Shown here: positions 57,199-64,000 of the stretch, piece after piece
How the letters are laid out: every line of letters starts with the position of its first letter
How positions within the stretch are numbered: position 1 is the stretch's first letter
Assembly: GCA_045589595.1 (NCBI GenBank)
Contig: JAZNPK010000042.1
Span: 1 to 64,000, forward strand
Length of the DNA stretch: 64,000 bases
Direction of reading: 5' to 3'
Source: SIG77 sp045589595
GTDB taxonomy: Bacteria > Verrucomicrobiota > Lentisphaeria > Victivallales > UBA1829
Notes under the pieces: model-generated
What the model saw: the letters and a program-made list of their open reading frames with translations, nothing else
Databases searched by the model: none
Told to the model about the DNA's origin: nothing
Translations under genes and position numbers: made by a program

Positions 57199-58242
57199 TT
57201 GAAACCATCTGCAAAAAATATATTGAAGACAGCGGGGAAGATCACGGGGCTGTGTCTGCTTTTTTTGGGGTATCTGATCTGGGCGGCATGGTGTTTCGGT
57301 GCGATCTGTTACGCGCCTCTTCCGGGCGTGATCCGTTATGTCTGCGCCGGTGTCCTGGTGATCCTGATCCTTTCCGCACCGTTGATGCGACCCCGGTTGT
57401 ATTTTACTGCCGGAGCGTGTCTTGTGATGCTCGTCATTTCCGGATTGTGGTGTCTGATCCTGCCATCCAACGACAGAAGCTGGGCGCCCGAATCCGCCCG
57501 TCTGCCGGAGATCCGGTGGCACGAAGACGGAAAAAGTTTTACAGTCAGAAACATCCGGGATTTCCGTTACCGCACCACGCGCGATTTTGATGTTGCGTAC
57601 CTTGACAGGACATACTCGCTGGACGATATGACCGGATTGGAATATGCGGTCGTTTACTGGGAACAACTGCTGGATGATGAAGTGGCACACTCCATGCTCT
57701 CCTTCCGGTTCCGCAACGGGGAAAGTCTTGTGTTCTCCTGCGAAGCGCGGCGTCCGATCGACGGTCAGTACGGCGCCATTCAGGACCTTTACAAACAGTC
57801 CGGACTGATTTATATCATCGGAACGGAGCGTGACCTTTTCGGTGTTCGGACCAATTACCGTGAGCCGCGCGAACAGGTTTATCTTTACGCCACCAATGCC
57901 ACCGGAGAACAGCGTACAGCCATCTTCCGTGATCTTGCGAAGCGCGTCAATGCACTGCATACAGAGCCGCAGTTTTACAACACGCTCACATCCAACTGCA
58001 TCACATCTCTGATCCCCAGTATCCGGGCGGGTGTTGATATCCCTCTGTTCCGTCCGGCTTATGTACTGAGCGGTTTTTCCGATCATCTCGCGTACAAACT
58101 CGGTTTTCTCACATTGCGGTACGACGAAGAAACTTTTGAAGAACTGCGCAAACGGTCATGTGTCAATCCACGGGTTGCTGATTGGAACGGAGACCCGGAT
58201 TCTTATTCAAGTCTGATCAGAAAGGATAACATCAGCAAATGA
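57199..58242 (+). CDS. DUF4105-domain membrane protein
   Basis: A 347-residue protein with three N-terminal membrane segments (about 12-36, 41-60 and 65-85), then a periplasmic DUF4105 domain (about 100-330). It contains LSFRFRNGESLVFSCEAR, LFGVRTNYR and the conserved TSNCITSL with a candidate nucleophilic cysteine. DUF4105 proteins are predicted envelope hydrolases of unproven activity. I take TTG 57199 as start because GAGGAG lies 7 nt before it; the upstream ATG 57151 has no ribosome-binding site. Its stop overlaps the next gene by 4 bp (ATGA). Confidence 0.75.
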   Translation: MKPSAKNILKTAGKITGLCLLFLGYLIWAAWCFGAICYAPLPGVIRYVCAGVLVILILSAPLMRPRLYFTAGACLVMLVISGLWCLILPSNDRSWAPESARLPEIRWHEDGKSFTVRNIRDFRYRTTRDFDVAYLDRTYSLDDMTGLEYAVVYWEQLLDDEVAHSMLSFRFRNGESLVFSCEARRPIDGQYGAIQDLYKQSGLIYIIGTERDLFGVRTNYREPREQVYLYATNATGEQRTAIFRDLAKRVNALHTEPQFYNTLTSNCITSLIPSIRAGVDIPLFRPAYVLSGFSDHLAYKLGFLTLRYDEETFEELRKRSCVNPRVADWNGDPDSYSSLIRKDNISK

Positions 58243-58583
58243 TTTTTCAAGGTCTGTTGATCTGTGTGGCGTTCCTGACGCTCTTCGGACTGGTCCTGTG
58301 GCCGGTCCTTTTCAAAAATTCAAAACACTGGAAGCTGATCTATATCGGCACGAACATCACTTTTATCGTGATGCTCATCGCCTTCGGCAGCAATGTGGGG
58401 CAGAACCGGAGCCGACTGGATGCACGCCGCACGCAGATGCAGGACGCGTTGGTGCTGGCGGCTGATGCCCTTGATCAGGGCAGGGTGGTGACCGTTCCCG
58501 CCGGAGAAAAAACGGAAGATGAACTTGCCGTTGTCAGCCGGCTGATTGACAGTCTCAAGGCATCGACGGGAGGTGCTGAATGA
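58239..58583 (+). CDS. Small membrane protein of unknown function, 1
   Basis: A 114-residue protein with two membrane segments (about 3-24 and 33-52) and a charged tail of about 60 residues. I recognise no family. Start and stop overlap its neighbours by 4 bp each (ATGA), so it is translationally coupled to the DUF4105 gene and the next small gene. Confidence 0.65.
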   Translation: MIFQGLLICVAFLTLFGLVLWPVLFKNSKHWKLIYIGTNITFIVMLIAFGSNVGQNRSRLDARRTQMQDALVLAADALDQGRVVTVPAGEKTEDELAVVSRLIDSLKASTGGAE

Positions 58584-58951
58584 ATCCGCTGATGCTGTTC
58601 CTGTTTTCTTTTCTGGCGATCTGCTTTGCATTGGTCCTGATCCAGCGGGATCTGACACGGTGGCAGAAATTTTCACTGATCATCAATCCGGCATTGATGT
58701 CCCTGATCATTCTGCTGCTGATTGCAAAAATGAATGATGATGTGCAATGTACGGAAGAACTGGTCCCCGTGGCAAAAGCAACATCCGCGCTGTTGGCACT
58801 TCCTGCGGAACAATACGGTGCGGAACGGAAAGCGGCGGCGGCGCGGATCCGGCAGTTTACCACCGATGAAAATATGCAAAAATGGCTGATTTTGGCTGTT
58901 GATTTGGAAAAAATCACTGAAAAAGTCCAAAAAATCGAAAAAAAGCCGTAA
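58580..58951 (+). CDS. Small membrane protein of unknown function, 2
   Basis: A 123-residue protein with the same layout as its upstream neighbour: two membrane segments (about 3-21 and 30-50), then a soluble helical tail rich in A, K and E. The shared topology suggests the two are distant paralogues or partners of one complex with the DUF4105 protein. No family is recognised. The ATG overlaps the previous stop. AT-rich spacer with a promoter follows. Confidence 0.65.
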   Translation: MNPLMLFLFSFLAICFALVLIQRDLTRWQKFSLIINPALMSLIILLLIAKMNDDVQCTEELVPVAKATSALLALPAEQYGAERKAAAARIRQFTTDENMQKWLILAVDLEKITEKVQKIEKKP

Positions 58952-58969
58952 AAAACACAGAAAAAAAAC

Positions 58970-58997
58970 TTGATTATTCACGCCGGAGTATTATTGT
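58970..58997 (+). promoter_or_regulatory. Candidate promoter of the LamG/CBM9 gene pair
   Basis: TTGATT (58970-58975), 16 bp, TATTGT (58992-58997), leaving a 5' leader of about 100 nt before the ATG. Confidence 0.45.
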
Positions 58998-59105
58998 ACT
59001 CAAAGATGTATATCTGTATTTTTCAGATTATATATCAACAGAATAAGATTGAGATGAACAGAACAACAACATAAAATATCACTCACGAGAGGAGATCGTC
59101 AGAAC

Positions 59106-61619
59106 ATGAAACGCTGTCTGCGAAATACGGTTGCAGCCGTTCTGTTGTTTGCGGGAGGAGTTTTTTCCGCATCTGCACAGACGGATGTTGACCCCATTAT
59201 CAACTTCGGTATTGCAGAACCGGAAGGCGGGATCATTAAAAGCTGGACACCCGGCGTATCCATCAAACCGGGCAGTTCCACTGTAGTCCAGAACGGCCCC
59301 TTCGGCGCAAAAGCATTGAAATTTGATGGTTCTGCCGCAGCCGTCAGTTCTTTCGATCTGGGACCGAAAGGCGATGCTCTGCGCAAAGCCAGAGATATTT
59401 CCATCAGCTTTGCCATCCGCCTGGATGATCTGGACGCAGTTTGCGATACCGGTCTCGGGCTGAAACTGAATAAAGGTAAGATCGCGTTCGGCAATGACAG
59501 CTACTCTCTGTCTGCCTCTGTGACTCTGGAAAAGGATAAGTGGTATCAGATCGCTTACACGCATTCTCTCGACCGCCGCGAAGCAAAATTGTATGTGAAC
59601 GGCATCCTTGACCGGTCGCTTTTCAATGCAGATCTGAAACCGCTGAATCTTCAGTTCAATCAGTTCGGCGCCTTCAATGGTGCGCTGGCATCCATGCAGG
59701 TCTGGAACCGTGCATTGTCCGATAAAGAGATCCTCCGCGTGGAAAACGACGGCAGCGGTCTCGCAGCACTCCGCACCCGTCTGGAAGAAGCGGAAAAACA
59801 TGTGCGTCAGGAACCGCTGAAAGAATTTCTTGCCGAAGTCCGCAAACAGATCGGGCAGGCGCGGAATCAGCAGCGTATCCAAATCACGGAACAGGAACGT
59901 GTGACCCGCCTCGGCTTTACGGCGTGGGAACTGGCAAAAAATGAACAGTTCATCCGTGATACCACCATCGGCAAAGCACCTTTTGCCCTGATGCAGGTCC
60001 AGGCGACTTCCAAACACAAACGCAGACCGGATGTATTCCCCGAAGATGCTGTCTTCACCGCAAATCTCTGCGTGGCGGCGGCGAAGGGCGAATATGAATC
60101 CTTCTCCTTCATCATTCATCCGTACAAACCGGTGAAAGATTTCACGGTCACTGTCTCCGACTTCAAGAGCAGCAAGGGCGACACTCTTCCGGCATCCATT
60201 CTGGACCGTAAGATCGTGAAGAACTGGTATCAGGCTGACTGGAACTCCCAGCACAACAGTGCCAATCAGGTGCTTGTGCCGGACCTTCTGGTGAACGATG
60301 ACAAACTGATCAAAGTGGATGAGATCAACGGCAAAAACTATCTGCGCGTCGGCGATAAATATATTGATGTCAACACATCCGCCGCGAGCGAAGCGTTCAA
60401 CTATTGCAAAGAAGATGTCCGCGACGCAGCCACGCTGCAGAATGTGGATCTCACCCCCGGACGCGGCACCCAGTTCTGGTTCACTGTCGCGATCCCGAAA
60501 GATGCCAAACCCGGTCTTTACACTGCGAAAGCAACTGCCACCGGAAACGGAACCGAACTCGGCACATTCCGTGTGACGCTCCGCGTTTATCCCTTCGAGC
60601 TGCCGGATCCGAAAGTCAATTATGACCGCAGCAAGGATTTCATTGTTGTTCTTTCCGGCGGTGCAGACCTCAGCCGTTATGCTGCGCTTGCAGATGCGGC
60701 AACTGCCGAAAAATTCTTCCGTGCTGAACTGGAAAACCAGAAAAAGCACAACATTCTCCATCCGGCACTCCCGTACATGAAAGATGCCGCCCTGTTTGAA
60801 AAAGATCTCAAGATCCGTAAAGAACTGGGCTTCAGCTTGAAATATGCAGTCGTTGCCGGTGTGCCTGATGACGGCACCCTGATGAACTTCCTGCCCGTCC
60901 CCGGTGCAAAGCCCTCCATTGATCTTGCAACATTCAAGAGCAAGGCGGATCAGGTGACTGATCTGATGAACAAAGCCGGAGCAAAAGATTTCTTCTTCTA
61001 CGGCGTGTACGATCCGGAATTCAGAAAATATGTCTTCTCCAAACAGGGCAGAGTTATGACCTACGGTTCCGGAGATGAACATTTCTTCCTGCCCAGTGTG
61101 GAGATCCTCCACGCTCAGCCCTACGCGCTGGACGACTATCTGGCAGAAAAAGTCCATGCCATGAACGCAAAGCTGATCTCCTGCGGTTATCTCTTTGCGG
61201 GACCGGACAATCCGGACCTCATGCGCCGCACCTTCGGTGTCGATCTCTACAGGAAAAACTATGACGGTTTCTTCATGCCTGCTTATCCCGCAGCGGCGAA
61301 CTGCTGGGACGAACGGCGTCAGACCGGACTTTACCGGAATCAGACACTGTGCTATCCCACCCAGACCGGTCCGATCAACACACTGGCTTACGCCGGTGTG
61401 CGTGAAGCGATCGACGATGTCCGCTACATTACCCTGGTGCGTATGCTCCTTGATGAAGCGTACAATATCAAGAACTGGGACGCGATCTATGCCGGCAAGA
61501 AAGCCGTCAGTGTATTTGAACTTTTTGATACGACATCAATGGATCTTGACCTGATGCGCATGGAACTTGCGGACCACATCGTCACGATTATGAAACGACT
61601 CGGAAAGGATATTGACTGA
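59106..61619 (+). CDS. Exported LamG-domain protein with DUF4091-like barrel
   Basis: An 837-residue secreted protein. A signal peptide (1-24, cleavage after SASA) is followed by a concanavalin-like LamG domain (about 55-215, ISFAIRLDDLD, WYQIAYTHSLDRREAKLYVNG, ASMQVWNRALSDKEI) and a short coiled coil (about 220-260). Then comes a beta-sandwich (about 290-480) and a TIM-barrel-like C-terminal half (about 490-837) of the DUF4091 kind, which is linked to glycan degradation in PVC bacteria and Bacteroidetes. No catalytic residues can be assigned. AGGAG is 11 nt before the ATG. Its last base directly precedes the next gene, so the two form a pair. Confidence 0.78.
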   Translation: MKRCLRNTVAAVLLFAGGVFSASAQTDVDPIINFGIAEPEGGIIKSWTPGVSIKPGSSTVVQNGPFGAKALKFDGSAAAVSSFDLGPKGDALRKARDISISFAIRLDDLDAVCDTGLGLKLNKGKIAFGNDSYSLSASVTLEKDKWYQIAYTHSLDRREAKLYVNGILDRSLFNADLKPLNLQFNQFGAFNGALASMQVWNRALSDKEILRVENDGSGLAALRTRLEEAEKHVRQEPLKEFLAEVRKQIGQARNQQRIQITEQERVTRLGFTAWELAKNEQFIRDTTIGKAPFALMQVQATSKHKRRPDVFPEDAVFTANLCVAAAKGEYESFSFIIHPYKPVKDFTVTVSDFKSSKGDTLPASILDRKIVKNWYQADWNSQHNSANQVLVPDLLVNDDKLIKVDEINGKNYLRVGDKYIDVNTSAASEAFNYCKEDVRDAATLQNVDLTPGRGTQFWFTVAIPKDAKPGLYTAKATATGNGTELGTFRVTLRVYPFELPDPKVNYDRSKDFIVVLSGGADLSRYAALADAATAEKFFRAELENQKKHNILHPALPYMKDAALFEKDLKIRKELGFSLKYAVVAGVPDDGTLMNFLPVPGAKPSIDLATFKSKADQVTDLMNKAGAKDFFFYGVYDPEFRKYVFSKQGRVMTYGSGDEHFFLPSVEILHAQPYALDDYLAEKVHAMNAKLISCGYLFAGPDNPDLMRRTFGVDLYRKNYDGFFMPAYPAAANCWDERRQTGLYRNQTLCYPTQTGPINTLAYAGVREAIDDVRYITLVRMLLDEAYNIKNWDAIYAGKKAVSVFELFDTTSMDLDLMRMELADHIVTIMKRLGKDID

Positions 61620-61620
61620 T

Positions 61621-62955
61621 ATGAAATACACAATCAAAACCATACTTGCCGCCGGTGTCGCTGCATTGGCACTTCTCCCTGCCGTGCAGGCGGAAGAATC
61701 TGCCGGTGCGATCATTGTCAAAACAGCTCCGGAAAATGCCATCGGATTCGACGGTGCGGAAAAACTGTTTGCGGCGAAAACACCTGATGTAGTGTTTCAG
61801 CTGCAGCATCTGACGCCGGAACAGCTTACGCGTGTTGCCCAGCTGCCGGATACGGACCGTCTCTCCACGTTTTCTGAAAAGAAACAGAAAGAAGAATACC
61901 ATTATACATTGGATTCTGCCGCGGATCAGGCTCTGAAAGAAGAGGAAGATGCCGGTAAGGAAGATACCGGTGACGCATCAGCAGCAGCTGCTGCTGATAC
62001 GAAAGATCAGCCGGGCACGACATCCTTCTTCACAGCTGTGACCCGCAAAGGTATCACCTTCGCCTTTTGCAGCACAACGCTGCAGCCTGCCCGTTATGAA
62101 GTGATCCTGTCGCCGATCGAAGAAGGTCGTTTCGGCGGTGCCGGACTTCATTTCTGGATGGATCAGAACGCTGTCAGCGCGAAACTGACCGGCTGGCGCT
62201 GTATCAAACCGCTCCGCTATACATTGAGTACCGAAGGCAACCCGATCCAGCCCCGGATAACTTTCAGACCTGAAACCGCCCGTACCGGTGAAGGTTATAT
62301 TATGACGAAATGCACCATTCCCTGGAGTGACATATATCAGGTCCTGGGCGAAGTGCCGTTGAAAGCCGGTCGTTCTGTTCAGTGGAAACTTTCTGTGTTC
62401 CGCTGGGCAAAAACGGGTTCCGCCACACTCCGCGGTATTCCCCATGAAGGGGCGGATACCTACATGATGTTCCCGGTCTTCACACCGAAGGTCGCTGCGG
62501 ACATCAAAGGTTCTGTTACCGGCGAAGCTGTTTCCTATTTCTACTACATCGACCGCAAACACGGCAACCTGACCAGAACTTATTTTGATTACATGATGAA
62601 CCAGACAAAATCTCTTCCGTTCTGGAAAGAACGCTTCAAAGTGATCTACCGTCTGGGGTTCCCCCTGTCTTTCAGCGAGTTCTATCTCTCCAAGTTCCCC
62701 CGGAAAGTTCCCAAAGAAATCATTGGCGACAGCGAAAAGACTGCCGATCAGAACTTCCGACTGATGGAATGGGAAGAAGAAATGCAGCTCCGCGGCAATG
62801 TGTTGCGTACCTACGGCAGCAGCCCCGCGCTGGCAGATGAACTGCTCCGTCTTGAAACGGAACGCTTCGGTTTCCCGCTTCTCGGATACGAAGAACTGCA
62901 GATGGAAGCGATGAAGGACCGTGTCTTTACGGAAAAATTCCTTCAGGAAGAATGA
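61621..62955 (+). CDS. Exported protein with CBM9-like domain
   Basis: A 444-residue protein with a signal peptide (1-24, VQAEES), an N-terminal helix-rich region, an acidic alanine-rich linker (about 100-126, EEEDAGKEDTGDASAAAAAD) and a CBM9/DOMON-type beta-sandwich (about 130-285) with KCTIPWSDIYQVLGEVPLKAG and VQWKLSVFRW. The C-terminal 150 residues are helical. It probably binds a glycan together with the preceding LamG/DUF4091 protein; one base separates the two genes. ATG 61621 is used, with an in-frame TTG at 61612 as the alternative. A terminator follows. Confidence 0.75.
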   Translation: MKYTIKTILAAGVAALALLPAVQAEESAGAIIVKTAPENAIGFDGAEKLFAAKTPDVVFQLQHLTPEQLTRVAQLPDTDRLSTFSEKKQKEEYHYTLDSAADQALKEEEDAGKEDTGDASAAAAADTKDQPGTTSFFTAVTRKGITFAFCSTTLQPARYEVILSPIEEGRFGGAGLHFWMDQNAVSAKLTGWRCIKPLRYTLSTEGNPIQPRITFRPETARTGEGYIMTKCTIPWSDIYQVLGEVPLKAGRSVQWKLSVFRWAKTGSATLRGIPHEGADTYMMFPVFTPKVAADIKGSVTGEAVSYFYYIDRKHGNLTRTYFDYMMNQTKSLPFWKERFKVIYRLGFPLSFSEFYLSKFPRKVPKEIIGDSEKTADQNFRLMEWEEEMQLRGNVLRTYGSSPALADELLRLETERFGFPLLGYEELQMEAMKDRVFTEKFLQEE

Positions 62956-62980
62956 TCCGATCCATTCTCTGGAAAACGGG

Positions 62981-63012
62981 AAAGCCGTCACAGGAAACTG
63001 CGGCGGCTTTTT
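62981..63012. terminator. Bidirectional terminator between convergent genes
   Basis: aaagccg pairs with cggcttt across an imperfect loop, with A residues before and six T after the stem. It serves the CBM9 gene on the plus strand and probably the activator gene on the minus strand. Confidence 0.65.
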
Positions 63013-63036
63013 TATGTTTGGGAATTTCTGACCGGA

Positions 63037-64000
63037 TCATTCACCGTTTGCGGTGTACCATTCCGGCGTGATGCCGAGTCTGTGGATCTTATAATGGATC
63101 ACCCGCGGGGAAAGCCCCAGCACACGGGCGGCGGCAGACATATTCCCGCCGTTGCTTTTGAGTGCTTCCACGATCAATTCCCGTTCGTAGGAATCGACCA
63201 GCGTATTGAGGGGCGGATTTCCTTCCTGCAGCAGTTCGGTACCGTTTTCTTTTCCGGTCTGGAGAGACGGGGGCAGGTTGTAGCCGTGAATACAATCATC
63301 GTTGGCGGTAAGGACGGCATGTTCCATACAGTTTTCCAGTTCCCGTACATTGCCGGGCCAATGATAGCTCATCAGCATATTGATTGCCGGAGTGGAGAGA
63401 CGGGTAATATTTTTTGCGTATTTTACATTCAATTTTTCGAGAAAATGTTCCGCAAGAAGAATGATGTCGCTTTTCCGCTGGATAAGTGACGGCAGCAGGA
63501 TGGGAAACACATTCAGCCGGTAATAGAGATCTTCCCGGAAGACGCCCTGCCGCATCAGGATCTCAAGATCCCGGCTGGTCGCGGCGAGGATACGCACATC
63601 GGCATGGATCTCATTCCGGCTGCCGACTCTGCTGAATGTTCCCTGCTGCAGAAAATGCAGAAGTTTGATCTGAGCCTGTATCCCCAGTTCGCCGATCTCA
63701 TCAAGGAACAGCGTGCCGCCATCGATGGATTCCAGAAGCCCCGCGCGGGGTTCCGTGGTGACAGCGAACGCGTCTGATTCATTGCCAAAAAGTTCGCTTT
63801 CCAGCAGATTGACCGGGATCGCCGCGCAATTCATGGCGGCATAAGGCTTATCTTTGCGCGGGGAGAGGGCGATGATGGCGCGGGCGGTCTGTTCTTTTCC
63901 GGTGCCGGAATCGCCCCGGATCAATACCGTAGCATCGGAAGGGGCGACCTGCCGGATCAAGGCACTGATCTGTTTCATTTCCCGGCTGTTTCCGATCATT
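63037..64000 (-). CDS. Sigma-54-type AAA+ activator with Fis HTH, 5' part missing
   Basis: The C-terminal 320 residues visible of an NtrC/NifA-type activator; the N-terminus lies beyond the window edge. Seen are Walker A GDSGTGKE (29-36), Walker B GGTLFLDEIG (94-103), the sensor region RVGSRNEIHADVRILAAT, R-finger segment FREDLYYRL, and a Fis-type HTH (about 280-312, NGGNMSAAARVLGLSPRVIHYKIHRLG). The GAFTGA loop is replaced by DAFAVT, so normal contact with sigma-54 is doubtful. The Met at 63999 is probably internal. Its target is unknown; it faces the exported LamG/CBM9 gene pair. Confidence 0.85.
   Translation of the reverse strand, partial: MIGNSREMKQISALIRQVAPSDATVLIRGDSGTGKEQTARAIIALSPRKDKPYAAMNCAAIPVNLLESELFGNESDAFAVTTEPRAGLLESIDGGTLFLDEIGELGIQAQIKLLHFLQQGTFSRVGSRNEIHADVRILAATSRDLEILMRQGVFREDLYYRLNVFPILLPSLIQRKSDIILLAEHFLEKLNVKYAKNITRLSTPAINMLMSYHWPGNVRELENCMEHAVLTANDDCIHGYNLPPSLQTGKENGTELLQEGNPPLNTLVDSYERELIVEALKSNGGNMSAAARVLGLSPRVIHYKIHRLGITPEWYTANGE

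Noticed and set aside
59079..61157. 692-codon antisense frame over the LamG/DUF4091 gene
   Set aside because: The sense strand has a signal peptide, domains and a ribosome-binding site; the antisense has none.
1..64000. CRISPR arrays, prophage genes or toxin-antitoxin pairs
   Set aside because: No regularly spaced short repeats, phage structural genes or typical small overlapping gene pairs with known toxin motifs were seen.

Overview
The window comes from a diderm (Gram-negative) heterotroph. It encodes LptD-like and LptF/G-like lipopolysaccharide export proteins. It is also rich in paralogous glycoside hydrolases without signal peptides, DUF4838/DUF4091-type secreted carbohydrate proteins and Gfo/Idh/MocA and IclR proteins. 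That mix resembles host- or polysaccharide-associated Lentisphaerota (Victivallales) of the PVC superphylum; this placement is an inference from gene content, since no rRNA is present. Coding density is high, starts are often GTG or TTG, and most promoters I could pick out fit TTGAAA-16/17-TATA(G/T)T.

Layout. 1-164: a multi-hairpin non-coding element, then tRNA-Ser(GGA). 338-7019 (minus): a housekeeping run typA, ABC-F ATPase, TPR-like membrane protein, SpoU-family rRNA methyltransferase, PTS EIIA, proC. 7128-7257: a GC-rich four-way-junction element. 7285-16544 (minus): a carbohydrate locus with three tandem GH20-like enzymes, a Gfo/Idh/MocA oxidoreductase, a protein of unknown function, a SIS-domain protein, a TIM-barrel putative hydrolase and, at its head, a GntR/LacI-type regulator with its own promoter. 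16775-21351 (plus): membrane protein, malic enzyme, panC, lactonase, closed by a strong terminator. 21424-26868 (minus): GH5, MscS-type channel, M16 protease. 27161-33661 (plus): the classic thrS-infC-rpmI-rplT-pheS-pheT cluster, with infC starting at ATC, then an LptF/G permease.

35190-47598: a second carbohydrate locus. A secreted DUF4838 protein is transcribed divergently from an operon of IclR regulator, enolase-superfamily dehydratase, GH13, three GH10 enzymes, an RraA-family protein and an SDR dehydrogenase. The middle of this operon (41165-43170) is a recombination mosaic: a 140 bp direct repeat, a chimeric ORF and a truncated rraA copy. A second GC-rich four-way-junction element follows the operon, then an NSS transporter. 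49229-54448 (minus): lptD-like, aroA, rsmB. 54634-58951: zinc-ribbon coiled-coil protein, PHP phosphoesterase, ferredoxin-nitroreductase fusion, and a DUF4105 protein with two small membrane proteins. 59106-62955: two exported proteins, one LamG/DUF4091-like and one with a CBM9-like domain. The right edge cuts a sigma-54-type AAA+ activator whose GAFTGA loop is degenerate.

How the genes fit together: the two carbohydrate loci look like cytosolic processing systems, in which hydrolases without signal peptides act on imported oligosaccharides and oxidoreductases, isomerases or aldolases take the products into central metabolism, each under its own regulator. No oligosaccharide transporter is present in the window. 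The most unusual features are the cloverleaf-like intergenic elements, the mosaic GH13/GH10/rraA region and the triplicated intracellular GH20-like enzymes.
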